DNA of 38,484 nt from an uncultured Oscillospiraceae bacterium (GTDB taxonomy: Bacteria; Bacillota; Clostridia; Oscillospirales; Acutalibacteraceae), in the NCBI GenBank assembly GCA_905198295.1, contig CAJKBW010000019.1, positions 1 to 38,484 of the forward strand, read 5' to 3'. The notes beneath the pieces are model-generated. The model did no database searches, had not been told where the DNA came from, and saw only the letters and a list, made by a program, of their open reading frames with translations. Position numbers and translations under genes: made by a program. How positions within the stretch are numbered: position 1 is the stretch's first letter; every line of letters begins with the position of its first letter. This document shows positions 25,001 to 33,519 of the stretch, piece by piece.

Positions 25001-25498
25001 TTATTTTAAAAGCGTAATCACACTGCCGATGAGCGGAAGCGGTTTAGCCTTACCCTGCGCAGCGTTGACAATACCCAGAATGGACAAAGCCAGAATAGCA
25101 ATATTCAGCAGCCAATGAATGATTCCCAAGAAAATAGAAATAAAACCGATTTCCAACAGCCCAGTAATAAAACCGAGGATGAAAAACACAACACTTACAG
25201 CCACTTCGAGAATGAGCAAAATCAACCCCTGATTGGCATGAAACCGGGCAAACCGGGATTTCGGTGCCGCAAAAATCGGGATCAGCACCAGAAGACTCAG
25301 ATACGACAGAATTCCCATCGCTTTGTTGGCGCTGATATCTGCCGGGTCGAAGGATGCCGTCACATCCGGCGTATTCAGCAAATTATTCGCCGCCGCGTTC
25401 GGCTGCGGCTGCGCGGCTCCTCCAATCGCGGCTCCACATTTCGGGCAGAAACGCACCCCATCATTGACCTGCGCCCCACACTTTGAACAAATCGCCAT
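25001..25498 (-). CDS. Zinc-ribbon plus DUF4870-like membrane protein
   Basis: 165 residues from ATG at 25498, 7 bases after AGGGAGG. An N-terminal zinc ribbon (C4, C7, C18, C21: CSKC and CPKC) and an Ala/Gln/Asn linker are followed by a membrane region (~60-160) with three or four helices. The stretch GILSYLSLLVLIPIFAAPKSRFARFHANQGLIL resembles DUF4870/TMEM-like small membrane proteins. The function is unknown. It has its own promoter and terminator. It shares only the ribbon-plus-membrane idea with the 21396-22343 protein. Confidence 0.83.
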   Translation of the reverse strand: MAICSKCGAQVNDGVRFCPKCGAAIGGAAQPQPNAAANNLLNTPDVTASFDPADISANKAMGILSYLSLLVLIPIFAAPKSRFARFHANQGLILLILEVAVSVVFFILGFITGLLEIGFISIFLGIIHWLLNIAILALSILGIVNAAQGKAKPLPLIGSVITLLK

Positions 25499-25589
25499 AA
25501 CCATTCCTCCCTAAAATTTTCCGCCTGTGTGCCGGCAAAGCCGCGCCAAAATAAAGACGTCTCTGCTTTACCGTATAGCTTCTGACTCC

Positions 25590-25618
25590 ATTATGCCATA
25601 AATTCAGCGCTTTGTCAT
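25590..25618 (-). promoter_or_regulatory. Promoter of the DUF4870-like gene
   Basis: On the minus strand ATGACA (25613-25618) and CATAAT (25590-25595), 17 bp apart. It lies in the 310-bp divergent gap 25499-25808, which otherwise holds only the opposite promoter at 25735-25764. Confidence 0.68.
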
Positions 25619-25734
25619 CGGCATATCCACTGAATTTTATGTGAACTTTTCCCACGATATCCCAGAAAATGAGACAAGGAATCCGACAAAATCCCCGGTA
25701 ATTTTTTCCTTTGAGCCGTATATTGACAAAGAGA

Positions 25735-25764
25735 TTGCCGTGAGCGGCAGGAATATGCTATACT
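25735..25764 (+). promoter_or_regulatory. Extended -10 promoter of the family-10-like glycosyl hydrolase gene
   Basis: TGCTATACT (TG at 25756-25757, -10 at 25759-25764) with a modest -35 TTGCCG (25735-25740) at 18 bp. A perfect TTGACA at 25723-25728 is 30 bp from this -10 and cannot pair with it. Confidence 0.6.
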
Positions 25765-25808
25765 AAAAAATAAGGCAACCTAAAAAGGAAAGCAGGAGTT
25801 TTTTGAAG

Positions 25809-27323
25809 ATGATAAACAGAAATTTTCATCGTTTGCTGAAGCCCGGTTATAAACTGGCCGCTGTCGTTCTTTGCATTGTCTTGCTGATAAGCGGATGCCG
25901 GACGGATTTCCCGCCGTTGGAGGAAAGTCTCTCTGACCCTCTTGTGTCTGACGACAGTACCGGAAGCCACAGCGACAGTACCGGCACATCCGGTGAAACC
26001 ACCAATGGTCCGAGCGGCACAACCAGTACCATTGGCACGACCGCTGACGAATCGGCTGGCAGCAACACCACCACGAATTCCGAAAGCGAAACCACAACCA
26101 GCAGTCATACCACGACCGGTACGACACCGAGCACGACCCCCACACCGGATCCGGGCGGCTATACACCGCTCAATTACGGTACAATGAAAGCCTGCTGGCT
26201 GTCCCAGTTTGACATGCTCAGCATCTACAAAGTCAATGGACGCCAGCGGGACAAAGCCGATTTCACCAGACGTGTGGAACAGATTTTCGACAACCTCCGT
26301 TCGCGCGCCATCAACACCGTTATTGTACAGGTGCGCCCTTATGCCGACAGCTTTTATCCTTCCGAATATTACCCGTGGTCAGACTATGTAACCGGCTCCC
26401 ATAAAACCGAAGGGACATACGATCCGCTGGCCATCATGGTAGAGGCCGCCCACGCACGCGGGCTTTCGATTCACGCCTGGGTCAATCCGATGCGCGGCAT
26501 GATAAGCAGTAAGATCACTAATATAGACGCCCAGTATCCAATGCGACAGTGGTATGATGACGGGAATAAATGTGGGAAATACATTGTCAAACAGCTTGTA
26601 AAATCCGGGGAAAAATATGAGGAATATTGGTTTCTCAATCCCGCTTATCCCGAAGTGCGCAAGCTGATCGCCGACGGCGCGGCGGAAATCGTCCGCAATT
26701 ACGACATCGACGGCATACATATCGATGATTATTTTTACCCCAATCCCTCCGCCTCCTTCGATGAAAGCGCGTATAAGCAATATGGAAACGGTTTGTCGCT
26801 GGCCAATTTTCGCTACCGCAACACCAACGCCATGGTCAGGGAAATCTATCAGGCAATCAAAGCGATCGACAGCCGGGTGCTGTTCGGTGTTTCACCGGCC
26901 GGCAATGTCAATAACAATCTGACCATGTATTATGCCGATGTCAATGAGTGGTGTTCCAAAAGCGGGTACATGGATTACATCTGCCCGCAGGTTTACTGGG
27001 GAATGGAGCATGCCACCCACGATTTTGTGAAAATTTCCCGACAGTGGGATCAGATGATCCAGCCTTCGTCGGGCATTAAGCTCGTTATCGGCATGACGCT
27101 GGAAAAGGCCAGCAAGCGGCCCGCCTATGAACCGGAATGGGGAAAACATCAGGACGTGATCAAGCGCTGTATGGAATCGCTCGATTCGCTCAACAACTGT
27201 ACCGGCGTGGCGCTGTTCAGCTATCAGTTTCTCTTTGATCCGCTGACCGGCGCCGCCAACAGCAGCACCAAGGCAGAGGTAAACAACTTTTTGAGCATTC
27301 TGCAAAACATGAATTTCGGATAA
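25809..27323 (+). CDS. Family 10-like glycosyl hydrolase lipoprotein (GHL10/YngK-like)
   Basis: 504 residues from ATG at 25809, 10 bases after AGGAG. A signal peptide ends in the lipobox LISGC (lipidated Cys30). A Ser/Thr/Gly-rich spacer (~38-115) lifts the enzyme off the membrane. The catalytic region (~125-440) starts MKACWLSQFDML and has the GHL10 pattern: NTVIVQVRPYADSFYPSEYYPWS, IHAWVNPMRG, NPAYPEVRKLIADGAAEIVRNYDIDGIHIDDYFYP, and DYICPQVYWG. The acidic IDDYF probably carries catalytic residues. Members act on cell-surface or wall-associated glycans; the substrate is not known. The gene stands alone with its own promoter and terminator. Confidence 0.87.
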   Translation: MINRNFHRLLKPGYKLAAVVLCIVLLISGCRTDFPPLEESLSDPLVSDDSTGSHSDSTGTSGETTNGPSGTTSTIGTTADESAGSNTTTNSESETTTSSHTTTGTTPSTTPTPDPGGYTPLNYGTMKACWLSQFDMLSIYKVNGRQRDKADFTRRVEQIFDNLRSRAINTVIVQVRPYADSFYPSEYYPWSDYVTGSHKTEGTYDPLAIMVEAAHARGLSIHAWVNPMRGMISSKITNIDAQYPMRQWYDDGNKCGKYIVKQLVKSGEKYEEYWFLNPAYPEVRKLIADGAAEIVRNYDIDGIHIDDYFYPNPSASFDESAYKQYGNGLSLANFRYRNTNAMVREIYQAIKAIDSRVLFGVSPAGNVNNNLTMYYADVNEWCSKSGYMDYICPQVYWGMEHATHDFVKISRQWDQMIQPSSGIKLVIGMTLEKASKRPAYEPEWGKHQDVIKRCMESLDSLNNCTGVALFSYQFLFDPLTGAANSSTKAEVNNFLSILQNMNFG

Positions 27324-27327
27324 GCAA

Positions 27328-27360
27328 AAAAGCCGGACAACCTGTCCGGCTTTTATTTTT
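27328..27360. terminator. Bidirectional terminator between the glycosyl hydrolase and iclR genes
   Basis: A 12-bp stem (27328-27339 with 27343-27354), flanked by an A-run on the left and TTTTATTTTT on the right, able to stop both converging transcripts. Confidence 0.88.
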
Positions 27361-28114
27361 AGGGTTCGACGCCGTCTTCCATGCGCTGCCGTGCAAGCAG
27401 CAGCTGTTTTCCCAGCTGCTGAAGCCGTTCCTCCGGCATCCGTTCCGCTGGCGCAGAAATGCTGAAAGCATAGGTGCAGCGGCCGCTCTCGTCCCGCAGA
27501 GCCGCTGCTGCACAGCAAACGCCCGTTTCGTTTTCCTCCCGATCAACCGCAAATCCCTGTCGCCTCACCGTTTCCAGCTCGTGCTGGAAGGCGTCAAAAT
27601 TCGTAATGGTGTGTACGGTGATCTTCTGCGGCGGATTTTCCCGCCAGACAGAAGAGACTTCCCGGTCATCCAGTGCTGCGAGGATTGCCTTGCCCACTGC
27701 GGTACACGGCATATCGCGCACCATCCCCACGCGGGAAACCATCCGCACCGCGTTGCGGTCGGATTCCACCTTATCCAGATACACAATCCGGCTGCCCTCA
27801 CGCTGTACCAGATGCACCGTTTCGCCGGTTTCCTCCGCAAGCCGAACCAGGTAGGGATGCATCCGGCGCGGCAAGTCCTTCCTTTCCAAAAGACCGGATG
27901 ACAGCCGCACGAGTTTGAGCGACAGCTCATATCGTCCATCCGGTTCCTGCCGGACATACCGCAGCTCCAGCAGCGTCTGCAGCAGTCGGTGAACCGTTGC
28001 CTTATGCAGGCCGGTCAGCCGGCTGAGTTCCGAAACGCCGAGCCGTCCGCCGGATGCCAGCTGTTCCAGCAGGGCAAAACAGCGCTCAACAGATTGTACG
28101 GTTTGCTCGGCCAT
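27359..28114 (-). CDS. IclR-family transcriptional regulator (KdgR-like)
   Basis: 251 residues. The N-terminal winged helix-turn-helix (about 1-65, LGVSELSRLTGLHKATVHRLLQTL) binds DNA and the C-terminal IclR effector domain (~80-245) binds a small molecule; it contains GMVRDMPCTAVGKAILA and ENETGVCCAAAALRD. It is divergent from KDPG aldolase and KDG kinase genes, so the natural guess is that it represses them and responds to 2-keto-3-deoxygluconate or its phosphate, like KdgR. The ribosome site GGGGAGG lies 8 bases before the ATG. A promoter is found at 28145-28173. Confidence 0.93.
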   Translation of the reverse strand: MAEQTVQSVERCFALLEQLASGGRLGVSELSRLTGLHKATVHRLLQTLLELRYVRQEPDGRYELSLKLVRLSSGLLERKDLPRRMHPYLVRLAEETGETVHLVQREGSRIVYLDKVESDRNAVRMVSRVGMVRDMPCTAVGKAILAALDDREVSSVWRENPPQKITVHTITNFDAFQHELETVRRQGFAVDREENETGVCCAAAALRDESGRCTYAFSISAPAERMPEERLQQLGKQLLLARQRMEDGVEP

Positions 28115-28144
28115 TTCCCCATCCTCCCCGTCTGTGTTTTTCTT

Positions 28145-28173
28145 ATTTTAGCATAACGGACACCAAAAAACAA
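28145..28173 (-). promoter_or_regulatory. Promoter of the iclR-type gene
   Basis: On the minus strand TTGTTT (28168-28173) and TAAAAT (28145-28150), 17 bp apart, back to back with the kdgA promoter 5 bp away. Confidence 0.55.
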
Positions 28174-28178
28174 CGCTC

Positions 28179-28206
28179 TTGACTTTTCTCTGTTTTCCGG
28201 TACAAT
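28179..28206 (+). promoter_or_regulatory. Promoter of kdgA-kdgK
   Basis: TTGACT (28179-28184) and TACAAT (28201-28206), 16 bp apart. The transcript would start near 28213, just before the dyad operator candidate. Confidence 0.72.
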
Positions 28207-28220
28207 ATGAGTTGTCTTAT

Positions 28221-28249
28221 ATATCGATATATCGTTTCATAATACGATA
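28221..28249. promoter_or_regulatory. Candidate operator for the IclR regulator
   Basis: The palindrome ATATCGATAT (28221-28230) overlaps an inverted repeat TATCGT (28230-28235) - 8 bases - ACGATA (28244-28249). It lies between the kdgA transcription start and the ribosome site, where bound repressor would block elongation. The AT-rich dyads stand out from the flanking sequence. Confidence 0.5.
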
Positions 28250-28265
28250 CAAAGGAGAGGGTTCC

Positions 28266-28889
28266 ATGCTTGCTGATAGTTTATCTGTTTATCGTATTGT
28301 TCCTGTCATCCAACTGGATCATGTAGAAAACGCTCTGCCGCTTGCGCAGTCACTGATCCGCGGCGGGTTGTCCTGTGCGGAAATCACCTTCCGTACCGAT
28401 GCCGCCGCGGCCTCGATTGCCGCCGTCAGTTCGGCCTGCCCGGATATGTTCGTCGGCGCGGGGACGATTCTGACCGCCGATCAGGCTGATGCTGCCATAC
28501 AGGCAGGCGCCCGCTTTCTGGTAAGTCCCGGCTTCAATCCAAAGGTAGTGGAGCACTGTCTGCAAAAAGGCTACCCGATTCTTCCGGGGGTATGCACGCC
28601 TTCCGAGGTGGAGCATGCGCTGTCCTACGGACTGACGCAGCTCAAGTTCTTTCCCGCTGAAGCCGCTGGCGGCGTAGCGATGATCAAAGCCTTGTCCGCC
28701 CCCTATACAAATGTCCGTTTCATGCCGACCGGCGGAATCCATCCGGGAAATGTCCGCGACTATCTGGCCTGCCCGAGCATATTTGCCTGCGGCGGCAGCT
28801 GGATGGTGCCGCGGGATAAAATCAACGCCGGCCGCTTTGACGAAATTGAACAGCTGACCGCTCAGGCGGCCACTTTGACAAAGGAGTGA
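28266..28889 (+). CDS. eda: 2-dehydro-3-deoxy-phosphogluconate (KDPG) aldolase
   Basis: 207 residues, the normal size. Cleaves KDPG to pyruvate and glyceraldehyde 3-phosphate in hexuronate and Entner-Doudoroff breakdown. Class I aldolase residues are present: Glu39 and Arg43 in CAEITFRT, and the Schiff-base Lys127 in LKFFPAEAAGG, at a constant six-residue offset from E. coli Eda. VGAGTIL (64-70), SPGFN and MPTGGI follow family order. The start is ATG at 28266, within reach of AAAGGAGAGG; the frame extends upstream through the promoter and is not coding there. KDG kinase follows after 5 bp. Confidence 0.94.
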   Translation: MLADSLSVYRIVPVIQLDHVENALPLAQSLIRGGLSCAEITFRTDAAAASIAAVSSACPDMFVGAGTILTADQADAAIQAGARFLVSPGFNPKVVEHCLQKGYPILPGVCTPSEVEHALSYGLTQLKFFPAEAAGGVAMIKALSAPYTNVRFMPTGGIHPGNVRDYLACPSIFACGGSWMVPRDKINAGRFDEIEQLTAQAATLTKE

Positions 28890-28894
28890 TCGGT

Positions 28895-29908
28895 ATGGCT
28901 AAAACCGTTACTTTTGGCGAGCTTCTGCTTCGCCTGTCCCCGGAACAGCATAAACGCTTCGTACAAGCCGATCGCTTCGACGCGGTATATGGCGGCGGTG
29001 AAGCCAATACCGCTGTACTGCTCGCTGAGTTGGGGACGGACGCCTCATTTGTCAGCAAGCTGCCTGCACATGAAATCGGTCAGGCTGCCCTTAATGAACT
29101 GCGCCGTTATGGCGTGGATACCCACTATGTTTTGCGTGGAGGCAGGCGTGTCGGGATTTATTTTCTCGAAAACGGTGCAGCGCAGCGCGCTTCCAAGGTA
29201 ATCTACGACCGGGCCGGTTCGGCTTTTGCCGAAGCTCATCCGGAAGAATTTAACTGGGATGAAATCTTTTCCGATGCAAAGTGGTTTCACTTTACAGGCA
29301 TTACACCAGCACTCAGCGATGCGGCAGCGGAGTCGTGCCTTCTGGCCTGTCAGGCGGCTCGCAAGCGAAATATCCCAATCAGTTTTGATCCCAACTACCG
29401 CAGCAGTCTGTGGACGCGTGACAAGGCATCGGCCTTGTTTGAAAAAATCATGCCGTATGTCGACCTGTGCATTTCGAATCCCGGGCAGGCAGCCGATGTG
29501 TTCGGTATTTCCCTTCCCTCTGGCGGATCAGAAGAGGACGAACGTGAGGCCTGCCGTCAAACGGCAGAGCAACTGTGTGCACGTTACGGCTGTCATTATG
29601 TCGCCCTGACCCGACGGCGCTCTGTGTCAGCAAGCGACAACGATTTTTCCGCCATGCTTTATGCCGACGGCGAATGCTTCTTCAGTCGATGTTATTCGAT
29701 GCACATCGTCGACCGGGTTGGCGGCGGCGACGGTTTTGCCGCCGGGCTGATTTATGCCATGCAGAACGCATTTTCCTACGCGCAGAGCATCGAATTTGCC
29801 GCTGCAGCCAGCTGCCTGAAGCACACGGTGCCAGGCGATGCCTGCCACGCCAGTGCAGAGGAAATCCTCCATCTTGCTTCCGGCGGCGGCGCCTTGATTC
29901 AGCGCTGA
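28895..29908 (+). CDS. kdgK: 2-keto-3-deoxygluconate kinase (PfkB family)
   Basis: 337 residues from ATG at 28895, 8 bases after AAAGGAG. PfkB/ribokinase fold with the substrate motif GGGEANTA (33-40), FDPNYRSSLW (164-173), and the anion-hole/catalytic GGGDGF with Asp279 as base. FDPNYR resembles the DxNYR segment typical of KDG kinases. It phosphorylates 2-keto-3-deoxygluconate to KDPG, the substrate of the aldolase encoded just upstream, so the two genes form a complete lower hexuronate route. The uronate isomerase, dehydratase and transporter genes are not in the window. Confidence 0.9.
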   Translation: MAKTVTFGELLLRLSPEQHKRFVQADRFDAVYGGGEANTAVLLAELGTDASFVSKLPAHEIGQAALNELRRYGVDTHYVLRGGRRVGIYFLENGAAQRASKVIYDRAGSAFAEAHPEEFNWDEIFSDAKWFHFTGITPALSDAAAESCLLACQAARKRNIPISFDPNYRSSLWTRDKASALFEKIMPYVDLCISNPGQAADVFGISLPSGGSEEDEREACRQTAEQLCARYGCHYVALTRRRSVSASDNDFSAMLYADGECFFSRCYSMHIVDRVGGGDGFAAGLIYAMQNAFSYAQSIEFAAAASCLKHTVPGDACHASAEEILHLASGGGALIQR

Positions 29909-29934
29909 ATTTTCCTTTTTATTCCTGTTGGGAC

Positions 29935-29976
29935 TCCCCCTTTTTTCGACAAGAAAAAGGGGGATTTTCATTTTTA
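29935..29976 (+). terminator. Terminator of kdgA-kdgK
   Basis: An 11-bp stem (29935-29945 with 29954-29964) followed by TTTTCATTTTT. Confidence 0.88.
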
Positions 29977-30045
29977 TGCGGTTTGTGGTATACTGGATAC
30001 CGGACTGTTTATTCACTGCTTGAATCATAACCAGAGGTGCCGCTT

Positions 30046-30726
30046 ATGGAAACATCCGCTGCCAAAAAGATATTGATTGCCGACGACGAACTGCGGATGC
30101 GCAGGGTAATCGCCGACTACCTGCGCATCAAGGGATATGCCGTTGTGGAAGCGGAGGACGGCGAACAGACACTGGAAATTTTCCGCCGCGAACACCCCCA
30201 TCTGATCCTTCTTGACGTTATGATGCCCAAAAAGGACGGCTGGGAGGTTTGCCGGGAGCTGCGCGCCGAATCGGATGTGCCGATCATCATGCTCACTGCA
30301 CGCGGCGAGGAAGAGGATGAGCTGCATGGCTTTTCTCTGGGAGCGGACGAGTACATAGCTAAACCTTTCAGCCTGAAAATCCTGCTGGCGCGCATTGAAG
30401 CGGTTTTTCGCCGCGGCACGGCGGTGCCCGTTGAAGCTCCGACACAGGCCGCTGGTCTGGATATCAATACGGCCGGCCGCGAGGTGCGGGTGGACGGTTC
30501 GCTGGTAGAACTGACCTACACCGAATTTGAACTGCTGAACTATTTGGTTGCCAACACCGGTGTCGCGCTGTCGCGGGATAAAATCCTCGACAATGTCTGG
30601 CGCTATGATTATTACGGTGACGCGCGCACGGTGGACACCCATGTGAAAAAGCTGCGCAGCAAGCTCGGCGCGCGCGGCGAATACATCAAGACCATACGCG
30701 GCATCGGCTACAAATTTGAGCCATAG
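30046..30726 (+). CDS. OmpR/PhoB-family response regulator
   Basis: 226 residues from ATG at 30046, 6 bases after AGAGGTG. The receiver domain (about 6-120) has the acid pair Asp13-Asp14, phospho-acceptor Asp57 in LILLDVMMPKKDGW, and the KPFS lysine motif near 107-110. The winged-helix DNA-binding domain (~130-225) ends RTVDTHVKKLRSKLG...IRGIGYKFE. It is phosphorylated by the sensor kinase encoded 22 bp downstream. A -10 TATACT at 29989-29994 has a weak -35, so transcription may be activated rather than constitutive. The regulon is unknown. Confidence 0.95.
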   Translation: METSAAKKILIADDELRMRRVIADYLRIKGYAVVEAEDGEQTLEIFRREHPHLILLDVMMPKKDGWEVCRELRAESDVPIIMLTARGEEEDELHGFSLGADEYIAKPFSLKILLARIEAVFRRGTAVPVEAPTQAAGLDINTAGREVRVDGSLVELTYTEFELLNYLVANTGVALSRDKILDNVWRYDYYGDARTVDTHVKKLRSKLGARGEYIKTIRGIGYKFEP

Positions 30727-30748
30727 GCCGCTGCAGGGAGGCTTTCTC

Positions 30749-32299
30749 ATGTCCGCTGAAACCAAACGCCGGCATTGGCGTTCTTCGATCCTCTGGAAAC
30801 TTTGCGGGAGCGTACTGCTGTGTATCTGTCTGATGATGCTGTTCAACTGGCTGCTGAACAATTTTGTGCTGGTTTCCTATTACCAGAAAGCGAAAGAAAA
30901 ATCCCTTATTCACGCCTTTACCGCAGTCAACACGCTTTCCCGCGAGGAGTCTTCCATCGGGGATACGCTGTATGAACTGAGCATCAGCCAAAACATCAGC
31001 ACCGTCATATGGAGCCCTCCGAACCACCTGAAATACGATTACAGCCCCGTCAAGACCAATGAAACCAGGCTGCTGCTTTCCCCGCCCTACGGCACCCTCG
31101 CACAGTCGCCGTTATTGCCCGGGGAATACCTACTGGAGGTTACCGACGACACACGGCTGAACTCTCACTTCCTCACCCTGAGCGGCAAACTTGACAACGA
31201 GGATTTGATCCTTATGCGCACCTCGGTCGCCTCCATTGAGGACAGCGTCGGCATTACCAACCGGTTTCTTCTGATTTCCGGTTCGATATCGCTTTTGCTG
31301 GGCGGATTGCTGACCTTCTGGATGGCACGCACCTTTACCCGGCCGATCCGGGCACTCTCACGGGTGGCCGGCAGTGTTGCCCGGCTGGATTTCAGTGATC
31401 GCTACGACGGCCACGGACGAGATGAGCTGGCCGATCTGGGCAACAGCATCAACTCCATGTCCGAATCGCTGGAAAGGGTCATTTCCGAACTGCGTGCAGC
31501 AAATCTTCGTCTGGAGCGGGATATCCGGCAAAAGGAAAAGCAAAACGAAGCACACCGTGCCTTTATCGCCAACGTTTCCCACGAGCTCAAGACGCCGATT
31601 GCGCTGATTCAGAATTATGCTGAAGGCTTGCGCGAAGACATTGCCGCCGGCGCGGAAAACCGGGACTACTATTGTGAAGTAATTGAGGACGAAGCGCAGA
31701 AAATGTCCCAGCTGATCAAAAAAATGACCTCCCTGATGCAGCTGGAATCCGGCAGCGAACAGCTGGATCCGGAAAGCTTTGACGTTGCCGAGCTGCTTGA
31801 CAATCTCCTGCAAAAAAATGCGCCGTCATTTGCCAAGCGGGATATCCAGCTGGTCAAAGACTATTCCGCTCCGGTGAATGTGTGGGCAGACCCTTTTCTG
31901 ATCGAACACGTGCTGAACAACTATTTGTCCAATGCACTGCATCATGTGCCAAACGGCGGAACGATCAGGTGCGCTATCCGTCCGGCAGCCGGGCAGCGGG
32001 TACGGCTGGCCGTTTTCAACACTGGCCCCGCCCTTCCGGAGTCGGATATCCCGCACATTTGGGAAATCTTTTATAAAAGCGACAAAGCCCGTACGCGTAC
32101 TTACGGCGGAAACGGAATCGGTCTGTCGGTTGTCGCCGCCATCATGCAGGCGCATCGCATGCCGTACACCGTGCATAACCTAACGGAGACCGCCTACGGC
32201 AGCGGCGTAGAGTTTGATATCGAATTGTCCGCCGTTCCCTATACCCTTGATTCGGACAGTTATGGAGGTGAAGCCCGTGACGATGGAATCCTGCATTGA
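30749..32299 (+). CDS. Sensor histidine kinase with HAMP domain
   Basis: 516 residues from ATG at 30749. Two membrane segments (~14-40 and ~172-194) flank an extracytoplasmic sensor of ~130 residues with no family I recognise. HAMP follows (~193-247), then a coiled linker, HisKA with the phospho-acceptor His278 in ANVSHELKTPIALIQNYAEGL, and a HATPase domain with the N box NNYLSNALHH and G box GGNGIGLSVV. It autophosphorylates and passes phosphate to the upstream response regulator. The signal could be envelope-related given the nearby wall and lipoprotein genes, but that is only proximity. Confidence 0.95.
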   Translation: MSAETKRRHWRSSILWKLCGSVLLCICLMMLFNWLLNNFVLVSYYQKAKEKSLIHAFTAVNTLSREESSIGDTLYELSISQNISTVIWSPPNHLKYDYSPVKTNETRLLLSPPYGTLAQSPLLPGEYLLEVTDDTRLNSHFLTLSGKLDNEDLILMRTSVASIEDSVGITNRFLLISGSISLLLGGLLTFWMARTFTRPIRALSRVAGSVARLDFSDRYDGHGRDELADLGNSINSMSESLERVISELRAANLRLERDIRQKEKQNEAHRAFIANVSHELKTPIALIQNYAEGLREDIAAGAENRDYYCEVIEDEAQKMSQLIKKMTSLMQLESGSEQLDPESFDVAELLDNLLQKNAPSFAKRDIQLVKDYSAPVNVWADPFLIEHVLNNYLSNALHHVPNGGTIRCAIRPAAGQRVRLAVFNTGPALPESDIPHIWEIFYKSDKARTRTYGGNGIGLSVVAAIMQAHRMPYTVHNLTETAYGSGVEFDIELSAVPYTLDSDSYGGEARDDGILH

Positions 32300-32618
32300 G
32301 TTTGCTCTCACCTTTCCCGGTGCTGTGGCAGATGCCCCTTTCGACGAGGACACCATCGTGCTGCGCCACCGGGACAGCCGCAAATGGTTCGGCCTTCTCA
32401 TCCATGTACACGGCGTGCCATGCATCAATCTGAAATGCGATCCGCAGCAGGCGGATTTTTACCGTCATGTGTATCGGAATGTCACACCGGCCTATCATAT
32501 GAATAAGACGCATTGGAATACGATCGTCCTGGACGGCGACGTACCTGAAGGCGAACTGCAGGAGATGATTGCCCACAGCTATGCACTGACCGCGTCCCGC
32601 CGCAGTAAAAAGCTGTGA
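32277..32618 (+). CDS. MmcQ/YjbR-family DNA-binding-like protein
   Basis: 113 residues from a GTG at 32277, 8 bases after GGAGG; an ATG two codons later at 32283 is the alternative. The frame overlaps the end of the kinase gene by 23 bases, so the two are translationally linked. The sequence ...FALTFPGAVADAPFDEDTIVLRHRDSRKWFGLLIHV..., then INLKCDPQQADFYR and YHMNKTHWNTIVLDG, is the YjbR/CyaY-like-fold family pattern. The fold is double-wing DNA-binding-like; no function is proven for most members. Confidence 0.85.
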   Translation: MTMESCIEFALTFPGAVADAPFDEDTIVLRHRDSRKWFGLLIHVHGVPCINLKCDPQQADFYRHVYRNVTPAYHMNKTHWNTIVLDGDVPEGELQEMIAHSYALTASRRSKKL

Positions 32619-32687
32619 TGACATGCGCATTATATCTTCTCTATTTGCATCTGCAAACTAAGCCTATACAGAAAATATAGTCCAGTT

Positions 32688-33416
32688 TTAAGTCTCTTTC
32701 TTTTCTTTTTCATTTTGTTCTTTCGCCGGTTTCTCTAATTTTTCTTCCTTTCTCCTCTTCTTTTTTTCGATTATTTCTTGCCTTGTTTTTTCCTTATTCA
32801 TACGTTTTATTTTTTTGTTTGAATGAGTGATGTAGAATTCGTATTTCTTATCATCACGACGCATAAAAGGATACGCTATAATCCATGGGCCAAACACGAA
32901 ACATATAATTAATAGATCTTTCCACTTAAAGGTCGGACGCTTGAACATTTCTACTTTTGTTCCGCCATATTCGGCATCTTTTTCAAAGCGTATAAACTTT
33001 CTCCCTTGATATTGTAAACCCTTACTATATTTCTGTTCATTATTTTCCAACTCTTTATAGATGAGGATTCCGGTGTCGCCCTCGTTTATCTCATCATATA
33101 CAGGGCTGTAAGGAATCGTTTCAGGTCTCCCCCACAATCCAATAAAATCCACCTCAAGCTCTTTCACAGATCCGTCAGAAAACCGGAAAGAAATTAGATA
33201 TCTATAATGGGTGCTACTGGGAGCTCTATGGTTGCCAGAACCATACCCCTTGTCAATTCTTTTTTCTGCGACCTCCACCGGAACGCTTTGTTCGGGCTGG
33301 TTATCCAGTCCGAATGGAACATCCTTGAGAATCCAAAACAGGAAAAAGGCGATGATCGCCAAAATGGTAATGCAAAAAATATAAAAAAACCCTTTTTTCT
33401 TTTTTACTTTAGGCAT
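32688..33416 (-). CDS. AT-rich membrane protein, DUF2500-like
   Basis: 242 residues. One N-terminal membrane segment (~9-31), an extracytoplasmic beta-rich domain (~45-150), a second hydrophobic segment (~167-186), and a very basic/acidic charged tail rich in Lys and Glu (~198-242). The pattern EVAEKRIDKG...YLISFRFSDGSVKELEV...INEGDTGILIY...YQGRKFIRFEKD resembles DUF2500 proteins of unknown role. The gene is far more AT-rich than everything around it, with AAA/AAT/ATA codons common, which suggests recent acquisition. GGAGGGG precedes the ATG. No partner gene is evident. Confidence 0.8.
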   Translation of the reverse strand: MPKVKKKKGFFYIFCITILAIIAFFLFWILKDVPFGLDNQPEQSVPVEVAEKRIDKGYGSGNHRAPSSTHYRYLISFRFSDGSVKELEVDFIGLWGRPETIPYSPVYDEINEGDTGILIYKELENNEQKYSKGLQYQGRKFIRFEKDAEYGGTKVEMFKRPTFKWKDLLIICFVFGPWIIAYPFMRRDDKKYEFYITHSNKKIKRMNKEKTRQEIIEKKKRRKEEKLEKPAKEQNEKEKKET

Positions 33417-33519
33417 TTGCCCCTCCAGTTTTATCTGTCATAATTTACGGTAAAAATCATACATAGAGCAAACTTGACATTCTTTGAAAACAAGGGGCGT
33501 TGTTCTGTCTAGCGGTTTT

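Noticed and set aside
25723..25728. A perfect TTGACA upstream of the family-10-like glycosyl hydrolase gene.
   Set aside because: The only good -10 is 30 bp away; no -10 lies at 16-18 bp. The extended -10 with TTGCCG was used instead.
29941..29952. TTTTTCGACAA also occurs near 37230, suggesting a dispersed repeat.
   Set aside because: The shared part is about 11 bases beside A/G-rich runs, and one copy is the loop side of a terminator; chance is enough to explain it.
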